From the NCBI RefSeq assembly GCF_000425365.1, contig NZ_AUDH01000001.1, forward strand, positions 433,888 to 497,887: 64,000 nt of DNA, written 5' to 3'. This DNA comes from Rubritepida flocculans DSM 14296 (GTDB lineage: Bacteria > Pseudomonadota > Alphaproteobacteria > Acetobacterales > Acetobacteraceae). Below, one piece after another: positions 57,005 through 64,000 of this stretch; within the stretch, counting starts at the first letter, position 1, and each line of letters starts with the position of its first letter. A program made the position numbers and the translations under genes. The notes under the pieces were generated by a model. It was not told where the DNA came from. It ran no database searches and saw nothing but the letters and a program-made list of their open reading frames with translations.

Positions 57005-58296
57005 CAGCTCGACTTGGCGAAGGCGACCAGGCGCTCGGCCGCCTCGGCCTTGTCGATCTTCTCGATGGCCGCGTACTCGGCGGCGAGGCGATCGAGCGCC
57101 TGCTCGTAGATCTGCCGCTCGGAGAAGGACTGGTCGGGCTGGCCGGCATTGCGCTGCAGGTCGCGCACCACCTCGGCGATCTGGATGGGGTCGCCGGAGT
57201 TGATCTTCGCCTCGTATTCCTGGGCGCGGCGGGACCACATGGTGCGCTTGATGCGCGCGCGGCCCTTCAGCGTCTCGATGGCGGCGTCGAACTCCTTGGG
57301 CGTGAACAGCTTGCGCAGCCCGGCGGTGGGGATCTTCGCCACCGGCACGCGCAGCGTCATGCGGTTCTCCTCGAAGGTGACGACGACCATCTGCAGGTTC
57401 ATCCCCGCGGCCTCCACCGTCTCGATGCCCTGGACGGTGCCCACGCCATGGGTGGGATAGACCACGTGATCGCCCGCCTTCAGCTCCACCTTTGCGGCGG
57501 GGGGGCGGGGTGCGGCGGCCTGGGCCTCGGCGAAGCCCGGGCGGCCGGGGCTGCGCACGGCGAAGGAGGGAGGCGTGTTCGGGCGTCCGACAGGTGGGCG
57601 TGGCGACATGGGGTTCCCGGCTGGGCGCGACGGGATGTCCGTCGGCGCGGCGATGACGATGGCGGGGCGGGGCGCGGCGGGCGGGGGCGCCGTGGGAGCG
57701 GGGGTCGGCGCTGCCGGCCGCGCCGATGCGGCGGGGCGTGCGGCCTCGGGCGCGGGCTTCGGCGCGGGCGCGGGCTTGGGTGGCGCGGCGGCAGCGGGGG
57801 CGGCCGCAGCCGCCGGAGCCTGCGCGGCGGCCGGCCTGGCCGGCGCCGGAGTGTCCGGCGCAGGCTTGGGCGCGGCGGGCTTGGCGGCGGCGGCTTTCGG
57901 CGTGGAGGGCGTCGGGGCCGCAGGCTTGGCCGCCGGGGCCTTGGCCGCCGGGGCCTTGCCCGCCGGGGCCTTCGCCGCCGGGGCCTGGGCCTTCGGGGTA
58001 GCCGGCTTCGCTGCGGGGGCCTTGGCCGCCGGGGCCTTGGGCTGTGCGGCGGCGGTCTTGCTCTTGGGCACGGGGCTGGGGGCCACCTTCTTCTGCGGGG
58101 CTGCGGCCTTGGCCTTCGCCTTGGAGGCCGGCGCCGCCTTCGCGGCCGGCTTGCGCGGCGCGGGCCTGGGCGCTGCCTTCACGGGCTTCGCCGCCGCCTT
58201 CGCGGACTTCGCGGCAGGCTTCCGCGCGGTCGGCTTTGCTGTGCCGCCCCCCTTCGCCGAGGCGGAGGGGGCGGTGCGACGCGATGTGGTGGCCAT
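57004..58296 (-). CDS. CarD family transcription regulator with long Lys/Ala/Pro-rich N-terminal tail
   Basis: CarD proteins bind the RNA polymerase beta subunit and stabilise open promoter complexes, for example at rRNA genes. The last ~162 residues (269-430) are a normal CarD: the RNAP-interacting domain FKAGDHVVYPTHGVGTVQGI-like start (KAGDHVVYPTHGVGTVQ), VVVTFEENRMTLRVPVAKI, and the DNA-binding helical domain ARIKRTMWSRRAQEYEAKIN and QSFSERQIYEQALDRLAAEY. The first 268 residues are low-complexity: up to about residue 150 it is rich in Lys, Ala and Pro, similar to histone H1 tails (KSAKAAAKPVKAAPRPAPRK), then Ala/Pro. ATG 58296 is the first in-frame start after the divergent stretch. The sufE gene overlaps its end. 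Confidence 0.9.
   Translation of the reverse strand: MATTSRRTAPSASAKGGGTAKPTARKPAAKSAKAAAKPVKAAPRPAPRKPAAKAAPASKAKAKAAAPQKKVAPSPVPKSKTAAAQPKAPAAKAPAAKPATPKAQAPAAKAPAGKAPAAKAPAAKPAAPTPSTPKAAAAKPAAPKPAPDTPAPARPAAAQAPAAAAAPAAAAPPKPAPAPKPAPEAARPAASARPAAPTPAPTAPPPAAPRPAIVIAAPTDIPSRPAGNPMSPRPPVGRPNTPPSFAVRSPGRPGFAEAQAAAPRPPAAKVELKAGDHVVYPTHGVGTVQGIETVEAAGMNLQMVVVTFEENRMTLRVPVAKIPTAGLRKLFTPKEFDAAIETLKGRARIKRTMWSRRAQEYEAKINSGDPIQIAEVVRDLQRNAGQPDQSFSERQIYEQALDRLAAEYAAIEKIDKAEAAERLVAFAKSS
57926..58040. repeat. Imperfect 15-base tandem repeats in the carD tail
   Basis: Units related to GGCCTTGGCCGCCGG repeat about four times in 57926-57985 and again near 58017-58040. They encode the KAPAA-type repeats of the CarD tail. 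This region is likely to vary in length between strains. Confidence 0.65.
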
Positions 58297-58509
58297 GGGG
58301 CGCTCTGCTCCTGCATTGCCAAGCGGGATCGGGGCGGCGCGCCGTGCCGGAAGCCGCCGACCCGGAAGCTGCCGACAAGGAGCTGCGAGCGGGCGAGCGG
58401 GCCAGTGGGCGCGCCACACGCCTCTGGCGAAGCGCTTAGCACAAAAAAATGCCTTCGTCACGCCGGGCGGGCAGGGCCCCGCCCGCCCGGCGCGATCATG
58501 CCGGGGCGC

Positions 58510-59067
58510 TCAGGCCCGCACCCGGGCCTGCCAGCGCTCCAGCGCGGCGAAGAGGCCGACCGCCACCACCGCCAGCGCGGCATAGAGCGCCCAGAGCGGC
58601 AGGCCCGTCACATCGGCCAGGGTCACGCGGCCAAGGTTGGACCACGCCAGCACCGTGCCGCGCAGCCAGTCGAAGGCGAAGGCGTAGGCGATGGCCCCCG
58701 CGATCATGCCCAGCATCCCCACCAGCGCATGGGTGCGCCCGGTGGCCGCGGCGGCGAGCCCAGTGCCCGGGCAGTAGCCGTAGATCGCCATGCCCACCCC
58801 GAACAGCAGCCCGCCGAGGCCGGCGCCGCCCAGATTCGCGTCGCGGAGGTGCCAGCGGGCAAACCCCAGCTCGACCAGCGCATAGACGCCCACGCCGCCG
58901 ACGAGGATGGCCGTGAGCATGATCTTGAGCACCGTGAAGTCCCGCAGCCGGAGCTGGTTGACGATCACGTTGTAGTCCAGCACCCGGCCGCGCTCGAGCA
59001 GCCAGCCGAAGGCGAAGCCGAAGACGGGCGCGAGCCAGAGCGCCACTTCCTTGGAAACGGGGAACAT
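58510..59067 (-). CDS. YeeE/YedE family membrane protein, second half
   Basis: A 185-residue polytopic protein of the YeeE/YedE (DUF395, TsuA-type) family, which carries thiosulfate or other reduced sulfur across the inner membrane. It covers the later half of the full-length fold, with GVGMAIYGYCPGTGLAAAAT as the conserved Cys-containing motif, and about five helices such as GLPLWALYAALAVVAVGLFA. Start ATG 59067 follows a GGGAGGA site. It lies 13 bases after the first-half gene, and together they resemble the split two-gene form in Xylella and other proteobacteria (PmpA/PmpB type). Confidence 0.88.
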   Translation of the reverse strand: MFPVSKEVALWLAPVFGFAFGWLLERGRVLDYNVIVNQLRLRDFTVLKIMLTAILVGGVGVYALVELGFARWHLRDANLGGAGLGGLLFGVGMAIYGYCPGTGLAAAATGRTHALVGMLGMIAGAIAYAFAFDWLRGTVLAWSNLGRVTLADVTGLPLWALYAALAVVAVGLFAALERWQARVRA

Positions 59068-59080
59068 GTGCGGTCCTCCC

Positions 59081-59644
59081 TCAGCGCGTGCGGAACATGA
59101 GCCAGGCGGTCGCCACGCCCGAGACGAACATCGCGGCGAAGAACACCCAGCCCACCACGGCGAGCTGCAGCCCCTGCGAGATGCCGTTGCCCGAGGTGCA
59201 GCCATTGGCCAGCCGCGAGGCGAACATGATCAGCGCCCCGCCCAGGAAGGCCCAGGCGAAACGCTTGCCGATGGAGGGCCCGAAACGCTCGGACCAGACC
59301 GCAGGCACATGCTCGACGCGGAAGGCGCCGCGCGCCAGCGCCGACACCATGCCGCCCAGCGCGGTGCCGACCAGGAACAGCGTGCCGTAGTCGAGCCGGA
59401 AGGGGTTGCGCGCCCAATAGGCGTTGGCCTGCACGGCCTCGGGCCCGATGAAGAGCGCGGCCACCCCGCCCGCCACCTGCGCGCCGGCCGTGGTGATGCC
59501 GATGGGCGCGGCGACGATGACGAAGACGAGCCAGGAGAGCACGCCGATGCCCGCGCCGATCAGGTAGGGATTCCAGCGGCTGGGGGCGGCCTCGCTGCGC
59601 GGGGCGGCGGCGACCTCCAGGGGGGAGAGGGCGATTCCGCTCAT
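59081..59644 (-). CDS. YeeE/YedE family membrane protein, first half
   Basis: A 187-residue integral membrane protein of the YeeE/YedE sulfur-transport family. The conserved Cys motif is MFASRLANGCTSGNGISQGL, with the NGCTSGxG core. Helices include LIGAGIGVLSWLVFVIVAAP and LQLAVVGWVFFAAMFVSGVA. Two starts fit, 59656 and 59644; the second is better placed behind GAGGTG. The pair (with the following gene) has a near-consensus promoter upstream. No rhodanese, sulfur dioxygenase or ArsR gene is near, so the sulfur species carried is not known. Confidence 0.88.
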   Translation of the reverse strand: MSGIALSPLEVAAAPRSEAAPSRWNPYLIGAGIGVLSWLVFVIVAAPIGITTAGAQVAGGVAALFIGPEAVQANAYWARNPFRLDYGTLFLVGTALGGMVSALARGAFRVEHVPAVWSERFGPSIGKRFAWAFLGGALIMFASRLANGCTSGNGISQGLQLAVVGWVFFAAMFVSGVATAWLMFRTR

Positions 59645-59670
59645 GAGACACCTCATGCTTGATTGCGGAG

Positions 59671-59702
59671 GCTATTATATTAGCGATCACCTATGAAAGC
59701 AA
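59671..59702 (-). promoter_or_regulatory. Strong sigma-70 promoter and AT-rich palindrome for the YeeE/YedE pair
   Basis: On the minus strand TTGCTT (59702-59697), exactly 17 bases, and TATAAT (59679-59674) form a near-ideal promoter. The -10 lies inside the imperfect palindrome GCTATTATATTAGC (59671-59684), a likely operator. It stands out as AT-rich in this GC-rich window. Confidence 0.65.
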
Positions 59703-59823
59703 GGTTTTCCTGGCCCCGCGCCCCCAGCCCTGCGCCGGGCAGCTTTCCAACGACCGCATGGCCGCCGGCCGAGCCCGCCCCGCCTTGGCAAAACCCCGCC
59801 CCGCCCCCAAGCAGGGAAGCGAG

Positions 59824-60249
59824 ATGGACACGCTGCTCGCCGGGATCGCCCTCTTCGCCCTCGCCCTGCTGCTCGGCGGCATGGTGTTCTTCGCCGCGGT
59901 GGTGGCGCCACGCGCCTTCCGGGCGCTGCCCCCCGAGATGGCGGGGCGCTTCGTGCGCCACCTCTTCCCCGCCTACTACCTCTACCTGCTCGGCTGTTCC
60001 GCCGCCGCGGCGGTTGCGCTCTTTCCGCTGGCCAAGCCCGCGGCGGGGATCATGGCGGCGGTGGCGGGGCTGGGCCTCTGGCTGCGCCAGGTGCTGATGC
60101 CCCGGATCAACGCGGCCTCGGACGCCGCCAAGGCCGGGCGTGCGGAGGCGGAGCCGGTGTTCCACCGGCTGCACCGCCTCTCGGTCATCGCCAATCTCTT
60201 GCAGATGGCGGCTGCCGGCGCGGTGCTGGCGCTCTTCGCCGCCGGGTAG
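59824..60249 (+). CDS. DUF4149 domain membrane protein
   Basis: A 141-residue membrane protein of the DUF4149 family (TMEM205-like). Four hydrophobic helices fit: TLLAGIALFALALLLGGMVF, the YYLYLLGCSAAAAVALFPLA segment, AAGIMAAVAGLGLWLRQVLM, and LLQMAAAGAVLALFAAG. The conserved FxxxVxPxAFxxL motif appears as FFAAVVAPRAFRALPPEMAG, and a later PRINAASDAA and FHRLHRLSVIANLLQM match the family (W/xHxxS-N). The start ATG 59824 follows GGGAAGCGAG. Function is unknown for bacterial members. It diverges from the YeeE/YedE promoter. Confidence 0.85.
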   Translation: MDTLLAGIALFALALLLGGMVFFAAVVAPRAFRALPPEMAGRFVRHLFPAYYLYLLGCSAAAAVALFPLAKPAAGIMAAVAGLGLWLRQVLMPRINAASDAAKAGRAEAEPVFHRLHRLSVIANLLQMAAAGAVLALFAAG

Positions 60250-60267
60250 AGGGCGGCGCCGCGGCCC

Positions 60268-60768
60268 TCAGGCCGCCAGCGCGTAGCGCAGCTCCACCAG
60301 CGCGTTCTCGCGCCGGGCGCAGCGCACAGGCACGCCCGCGCCGGCCCCGGGCTGCGCGTCCAGCCAGGCCTGGTGCAGCCCTTCGAGCAGCGTGCCCACC
60401 CAGGCGCCCTCCGGGTCGCCCGCCACGGAGACGAGCGGCGCCGCCGCGTGGCGGATCAGCAGGGCAGGTGCGGCCTCGTCGAAGGCGATCTCCACATAGC
60501 CCCATTCCGCCGCCGCCAGCGCCTCGTTCATGCGCGCCTCCAGCTCGGCCAGCGTCTCGCAGGGCGGCAGCGGCATCTCGCGCGCCATGCCCTCGCCGAG
60601 GGCGCGCAGCAGCAGGGCCCGGGATTCCTCGGGCAGATGCTCGCGCACCACCCCCATCAGCGCGCGCAGGAAGGGCCGCCATTGCGGCGAGACGGCCCGC
60701 CGCGCGAGGTAGGAGGAGAGCGCCCCTTGATCGGCCATCTGCAGCGTCACCTTCACGTCCATCGCCAT
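60268..60768 (-). CDS. bcsD: Cellulose synthase subunit D (BcsD/AcsD) homologue
   Basis: A 166-residue soluble protein matching BcsD/AcsD of cellulose-producing acetic acid bacteria, the periplasmic ring protein that guides glucan chains. The best blocks are LLRALGEGMAREMPLPPCET, ALAAAEWGYVEIAFDEAAPA, and SVAGDPEGAWVGTLLEGLHQ followed by AWLDAQPGA, which align with Komagataeibacter AcsD (from memory: GRGMA, NWGYV, GTWLAPVLEGLY). The length (AcsD about 156) fits. No bcsA, bcsB or bcsC is next to it. It is adjacent instead to a divergent O-acetylation pair. Start ATG 60768 is preferred over 60762. Confidence 0.82.
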   Translation of the reverse strand: MAMDVKVTLQMADQGALSSYLARRAVSPQWRPFLRALMGVVREHLPEESRALLLRALGEGMAREMPLPPCETLAELEARMNEALAAAEWGYVEIAFDEAAPALLIRHAAAPLVSVAGDPEGAWVGTLLEGLHQAWLDAQPGAGAGVPVRCARRENALVELRYALAA

Positions 60769-60989
60769 CCCGTTCCGTCGCGCGCGCCTTCCCCGCCCTC
60801 TCCCTGTCGGGAAACCGGCGCGGGCGCAAGCCGGCCCCACACGTGATCCACCGGAGATTGCGCGGTCACGCGCCGCTTTGCTAGCACAGAATCGGGACGC
60901 GACCGCAAGGATTCCGTGACGCCGATGCCCCACCGCCGCCATCGGCCCCGCGCCGCCCATGCCGCCGCGCCCGCCCGGGGGGCGCGCGG

Positions 60990-62408
60990 ATGATCTTCGC
61001 CTCCTTCGAGTTCCTGTTCCTTTTCCTGCCGGTCTTCTTCGCCGCCTATTTCCTGACGCCGGCGCGCTTTCGCAACTGGACCATCCTGCTCCTCTCCTGG
61101 GGCTTCTACGCCTGGTGGCGGGTGGATTTCCTGGCCCTGCTGGTGGGAGTCACGGCCTGGAGCTGGACCATCGCGCGCGTCATGGAGCAGGCCGAGGCGC
61201 CCGCGCGGAACCGGCTTCTGCTGGCCGGGCTGGTCGGCAACCTCGGCGTGCTGGGCTACTTCAAGTACGCGAACTTCGGCGTGCGGACCTTCAACGAGGT
61301 GGTGACCGCCTGGGGCGGGACGCCGATGGCCTGGAGCGAGATCATCCTGCCCGTCGGCCTCAGCTTCTACGTGCTGCAATCCGTCTCCTACGTGATCGAC
61401 GTGTGGCGGCGCGAGGTGCCCGCCAGCCGGGACTTCGTGGCCTATGGCGCCTACAAGGCCATGTTCAGCCAGCTCATCGCCGGCCCCATCGTGCGCTATT
61501 CCGAGATCGAGCACGACCTGAAATACCGGCAGCACAGCCTGGAGAAGTTCGGCCTGGGCGCGCGACGCTTCATGATCGGCTTCGCCATGAAGGTGCTGAT
61601 CGCCGACACGGTGGCCCCGGTGGCGGACGCCGCCTTCGCGCTGGAGAACCCCTCCACCGCCGATGCCTGGACGGGCGCGCTCGCCTACACGCTGCAGCTC
61701 TTCTTCGACTTCGCGGGCTATTCGGCCATGGCCATCGGGCTGGCCACCATGTGCGCCTTCCGCTTCCCGGAGAACTTCGCCAACCCCTACCTCGCCGGCA
61801 ACATCCAGGAGTTCTGGCAGCGCTGGCACATGACGCTGAGCCGCTTCCTGCGCGACTACCTCTACATCTCGCTGGGCGGCAACCGCAAAGGGCCGGTGCG
61901 GACCTACGTGAACCTGCTGCTGACCATGGTGATCGGCGGCTTCTGGCACGGCGCGAACTGGACCTTCATCCTCTGGGGCTTCTGGCATGGCGGGCTGCTG
62001 GCTCTGCACCGCTTCTGGCGCAACGCGATGGGGATGCGGGCCATGCCCTGGCTGCTCGGGCACGGGCTGCTGATCCTCGTCGTGATCCTCGGCTGGGTGG
62101 CTTTCCGCGCCGACAGCATCGGGGCGGCCTTCGCCATGTATCTCGCCATGTTCGGGGCCAACTGGGGCGGCGTCTCCGACGCGCTGGCCTGGCAGGTGAC
62201 GCCCGACCAGTGGTGGTTCATGGCCTTCGCCATCGCCCTCGTCTATCTGCCGCTGCTGGGCGAGCGGCTGCCGCTGCTGCGCGGGCCCGAGGCGGTGACG
62301 GGGCTCTGGCGCCCGCTCTGGGCCTTCTGGCCGGTGGCGGCCTTCCTGCTCGGCATCGTGCTGCTCTACAGCCGCGCGGCCGTTCCCTTCCTCTATTTCC
62401 AGTTCTGA
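60990..62408 (+). CDS. MBOAT family O-acyltransferase (AlgI-like)
   Basis: A 472-residue inner-membrane O-acyltransferase of the MBOAT family, AlgI/DltB type, which moves acetyl groups across the membrane for exopolysaccharide acetylation. The N-terminus FASFEFLFLFLPVFFAAYFL and WTILLLSWGFYAWWRVDFL are AlgI signatures. The active-site His lies in IGGFWHGANWTFILWGFWHG near residue 319, and EFWQRWHMTLSRFLRDYLYI is the other conserved MBOAT block. The start is ATG 60990. The gene is 10 bases upstream of an AlgJ/AlgX-like gene. The polymer acetylated is not known; BcsD divergence hints at cellulose. Confidence 0.92.
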   Translation: MIFASFEFLFLFLPVFFAAYFLTPARFRNWTILLLSWGFYAWWRVDFLALLVGVTAWSWTIARVMEQAEAPARNRLLLAGLVGNLGVLGYFKYANFGVRTFNEVVTAWGGTPMAWSEIILPVGLSFYVLQSVSYVIDVWRREVPASRDFVAYGAYKAMFSQLIAGPIVRYSEIEHDLKYRQHSLEKFGLGARRFMIGFAMKVLIADTVAPVADAAFALENPSTADAWTGALAYTLQLFFDFAGYSAMAIGLATMCAFRFPENFANPYLAGNIQEFWQRWHMTLSRFLRDYLYISLGGNRKGPVRTYVNLLLTMVIGGFWHGANWTFILWGFWHGGLLALHRFWRNAMGMRAMPWLLGHGLLILVVILGWVAFRADSIGAAFAMYLAMFGANWGGVSDALAWQVTPDQWWFMAFAIALVYLPLLGERLPLLRGPEAVTGLWRPLWAFWPVAAFLLGIVLLYSRAAVPFLYFQF

Positions 62409-62418
62409 GGAGGCCGCG

Positions 62419-63549
62419 ATGCCCGAGCCCGTCGCCGAGAAGCAGGCCTGGCTGCGCACCCCGGCGCGGATTCTGGCCGTGCTGACCATCCTCATCATGG
62501 GTTTCGGCGTCTGGCAGGGGGTGCGCGCCCTCTCGACCGAGGCGGCGCAGCAGCGCCTCGCCCCCACGCTGAACTGGGAGGCCTTCCTGGCCGGGCGCTT
62601 CGCCGCCGCCATCAACCATGTCATGGCGCACAACCTGCCCCTGGATGCCGAGCTGCGCGCCGCGGGCGGCGTGTTCCGCTGGGCGCTGTTCCGCTCGGGC
62701 GGCCCGCAGGTGCGGGTGGGCTGCGAGGGCTGGCTCTTCCTGACCGAGGAGCTGCGCCCCTTCCCGGGCGCCGAGGCCGCCATCGCCGAGCGCGCCGCCG
62801 CGCTGGGCCGCGTGCAGCGCATGCTGGCCGAGCGCGGCATCGCCCTCGTCGTCGCCCTGGTGCCGGACAAGGCGCGCATCTACCCCGACAAGCTCTGCGG
62901 CGCGCCCTGGTCGGCGCAGTCGCAAGGGCGGCTCGCGGCCATCCTGGCCGCCTTCCGCGCCGAGGGGGTGGAGGCGCTGGACCTCGCGCCCGTGCTCGCC
63001 GCAGCCGCCGCGCGCGGCCCCGCGCATTGGCGCACCGACACGCACTGGAACCAGGAGGGCGCCGCCGCCGCCGCCGCCGCCATCGCCGCCCGCGCCGCGG
63101 GCCTGGCCTATGACCGGCGCGAGGGAATCCGCACCAGCTTCGCCGCCGAGGAGAGCGAGGCCCCGGCCGATCTGCTGCGCCTGATGGGCCTCGACATCGT
63201 GCCCGACGGGCTGCGCCCGCGCCGCGACCGCCAGCGCCTGGCCATCACCACCCTGCCCGAGAGCGGCGGCGGGCTGCTGGACGACGAGGCGCTGCCGCAG
63301 GTGGCGCTGCTCGGCTCCTCCTATTCCGCCAACGCGAATTTCCACGGGGCGCTGCAGCAGGCGCTGGCCGCGCCGGTGACCGCCATTGCGCAGCAGGGCG
63401 GCGGCTTCCACGGCGCGGCCGAGGCCTTCTTCGGCGGGGCCACCTGGCGCGAGAGCCCGCCGCGCCTCATCGTCTGGGAGTTCCCGGAGCGCGTGGTGCA
63501 CCAGCCCATCACCCCGGCCGAGCGCGCCTTCCTCGACCGCTGGCGGTGA
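62419..63549 (+). CDS. AlgJ/AlgX-like (SGNH-type) acetyltransferase partner
   Basis: A 376-residue protein with one N-terminal membrane helix (RILAVLTILIMGFGVWQGVR) and a periplasmic SGNH-like domain of the AlgJ/AlgX/DHHW type, which completes O-acetyl transfer to a polysaccharide with the MBOAT protein. Typical residues are VGCEGWLFLTEELRPFPG, ALVVALVPDKARIYPDKLC, the HWRTDTHWNQEGAAAAA segment with the D-x-H catalytic pair, and LLGSSYSANANFHGAL with the nucleophilic Ser. The end VWEFPERVVHQPITPAE fits. It follows the MBOAT gene by 10 bases with a GGAGGCC site. It is followed by a hairpin and the IS remnant. Confidence 0.88.
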   Translation: MPEPVAEKQAWLRTPARILAVLTILIMGFGVWQGVRALSTEAAQQRLAPTLNWEAFLAGRFAAAINHVMAHNLPLDAELRAAGGVFRWALFRSGGPQVRVGCEGWLFLTEELRPFPGAEAAIAERAAALGRVQRMLAERGIALVVALVPDKARIYPDKLCGAPWSAQSQGRLAAILAAFRAEGVEALDLAPVLAAAAARGPAHWRTDTHWNQEGAAAAAAAIAARAAGLAYDRREGIRTSFAAEESEAPADLLRLMGLDIVPDGLRPRRDRQRLAITTLPESGGGLLDDEALPQVALLGSSYSANANFHGALQQALAAPVTAIAQQGGGFHGAAEAFFGGATWRESPPRLIVWEFPERVVHQPITPAERAFLDRWR

Positions 63550-63552
63550 TGC

Positions 63553-63586
63553 GGGCGGCGTCATGCCAGCGGCCGCGCCGCCCTTT
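63553..63586 (+). terminator. Hairpin after the acetylation operon
   Basis: GGGCGGCG (63553-63560) and CGCCGCCC (63576-63583) form an 8-bp stem with a 15-base loop, followed by TTT. It begins with the same TGATGCGGGCGGC as the module at 55043, but the second arm lacks the nested stop. Confidence 0.6.
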
Positions 63587-63591
63587 CCCCG

Positions 63592-63649
63592 GTCAAAACC
63601 GGCGGCTGCCCGTAGAAGAGCCAATCCCCGGCGCTTGCCCGGTTTTGAC
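63592..63649. repeat. 11-base inverted repeat near IS boundary
   Basis: GTCAAAACCGG (63592-63602) and CCGGTTTTGAC (63639-63649) are perfect inverse copies separated by 36 bases. They lie between the acetylation operon and the IS110-type transposase and could be a second hairpin or an element end. Confidence 0.45.
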
Positions 63650-63708
63650 GTTGGCGTGATCCTTCGCGAGCAACCTCGAAAGAAAGGCGCTGCGCATGGA
63701 CCGGGAGA

Positions 63709-64000
63709 CTAGACAGAAACTCCCTCGGCTTGTGGTTCGAGGGAGCACTTGAAGCCGAGCTTTATGATTTGGGCGGCGAGGTGACGTGCCTGCTGTTCTG
63801 GCGAGCGTTGGTGGAAGTGATTTGGTCCGAGATCGTGCCAGAAGGTTCCGTTTTGGAGCATGTGCCAGACGGCGGTGAGGATGGAGGCGGCGACGGCGCA
63901 GATGGCTTTTTTCGGTCCGCGGCGCTGTCGCAGATGGTGGAACTGGGCGCGGAGATAGCTGTCCTTCTTGCGGGTGGCGGCCCAGGCGCACTGGACGAGG
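63709..64000 (-). CDS. IS110 family transposase (C-terminal part)
   Basis: The last 96 codons of a transposase of the IS110/IS1111 family; the start lies beyond the right edge. IS110 enzymes have a RuvC-like DEDD N-terminal domain, not visible here, and the Transposase_20 C-terminal domain, of which the tail is seen. LVQCAWAATRKKDSYLRAQ, then RRGPKKAICAVAASILTAVW and FWHDLGPNHFHQRSPEQQAR, with the ending LGFKCSLEPQAEG, are typical. The stop is TAG at 63709-63711. The element is less GC-rich than its surroundings. Confidence 0.88.
   Translation of the reverse strand, partial: LVQCAWAATRKKDSYLRAQFHHLRQRRGPKKAICAVAASILTAVWHMLQNGTFWHDLGPNHFHQRSPEQQARHLAAQIIKLGFKCSLEPQAEGVSV

Noticed and set aside
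57926..58040. Tandem repeat as a CRISPR or regulatory array.
   Set aside because: The units are in frame and encode KAPAA repeats of the CarD tail; there are no spacers.

Overview
The window is very GC-rich (about 70% or more by eye) and tightly packed, with a typical aerobic alphaproteobacterial chromosome layout: clpS-clpA, dnaK-dnaJ-dapB, acnA divergent from ccmAB, two phasin genes, and four Bug-type solute receptors. The Bug receptors, a BcsD homologue and a possible sphingolipid-type lyase point to Acetobacteraceae, perhaps a Roseomonas-like organism. This is inferred from gene content, since no rRNA is present. I saw no tRNA, rRNA or CRISPR array. No gene-free stretch exceeds 300 bases.

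Layout. 1-9.8 kb: partial photolyase, creatininase-family hydrolase, PmtA-like methyltransferase, a minus-strand run (surf1, M32 carboxypeptidase, antiporter, hutU), a Bug receptor and a TPR-methyltransferase fusion. 9.8-24.3 kb: accA, an aspartate-type aminotransferase, a Bug receptor, a GlcD-like oxidase, an MFS transporter, phasin 1 behind a TetR regulator, a PQQ-type sugar dehydrogenase, a TonB-like protein overlapping a DUF2272 lipoprotein, a ProX-type deacylase, a LysR regulator and two overlapping Bug genes. 24.4-38 kb: NdvA-like ABC exporter, a PLP-dependent lyase, a gluconate shunt (gnd-gntK), acnA, ccmAB, sugar-nucleotide genes (phosphomannomutase/phosphoglucomutase and galU), a D,D-carboxypeptidase and phasin 2. 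38-43.6 kb: clpS-clpA, then a lower-GC operon of five small lipoproteins, four of them related to each other. 43.6-60.2 kb: trmB, metK, dadA-like, a CmoB-like methyltransferase, dnaKJ-dapB, fatty acyl-CoA ligase, RraA-like, asparaginase-like, thioesterase, sufE, an unusual CarD, a YeeE/YedE pair and a DUF4149 protein. 60.2-64 kb: a stand-alone bcsD diverging from an MBOAT/AlgJ-like polysaccharide acetylation pair, then the 3' end of an IS110-family transposase.

Genes that may work together. Phosphomannomutase/phosphoglucomutase and GalU make UDP-glucose, which could feed cellulose (BcsD) and glucans (NdvA); the MBOAT/AlgJ pair could acetylate such a polymer. Both phasin genes carry the same inverted repeat in their promoter regions, and phasin 2 also has a perfect CTGC-N3-GCAG box, which suggests common PhaR-type control of storage granules. 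GntK and Gnd convert gluconate to ribulose-5-phosphate.

Most notable items: the five-lipoprotein operon at 41.0-43.4 kb, of unknown function and unusual composition; the shared operator at the two phasin genes; the bcsD/acetylation cluster; a CarD regulator with a 268-residue Lys/Ala/Pro-rich tail; and a recurring terminator hairpin whose outer ends are the stop codons of converging genes.
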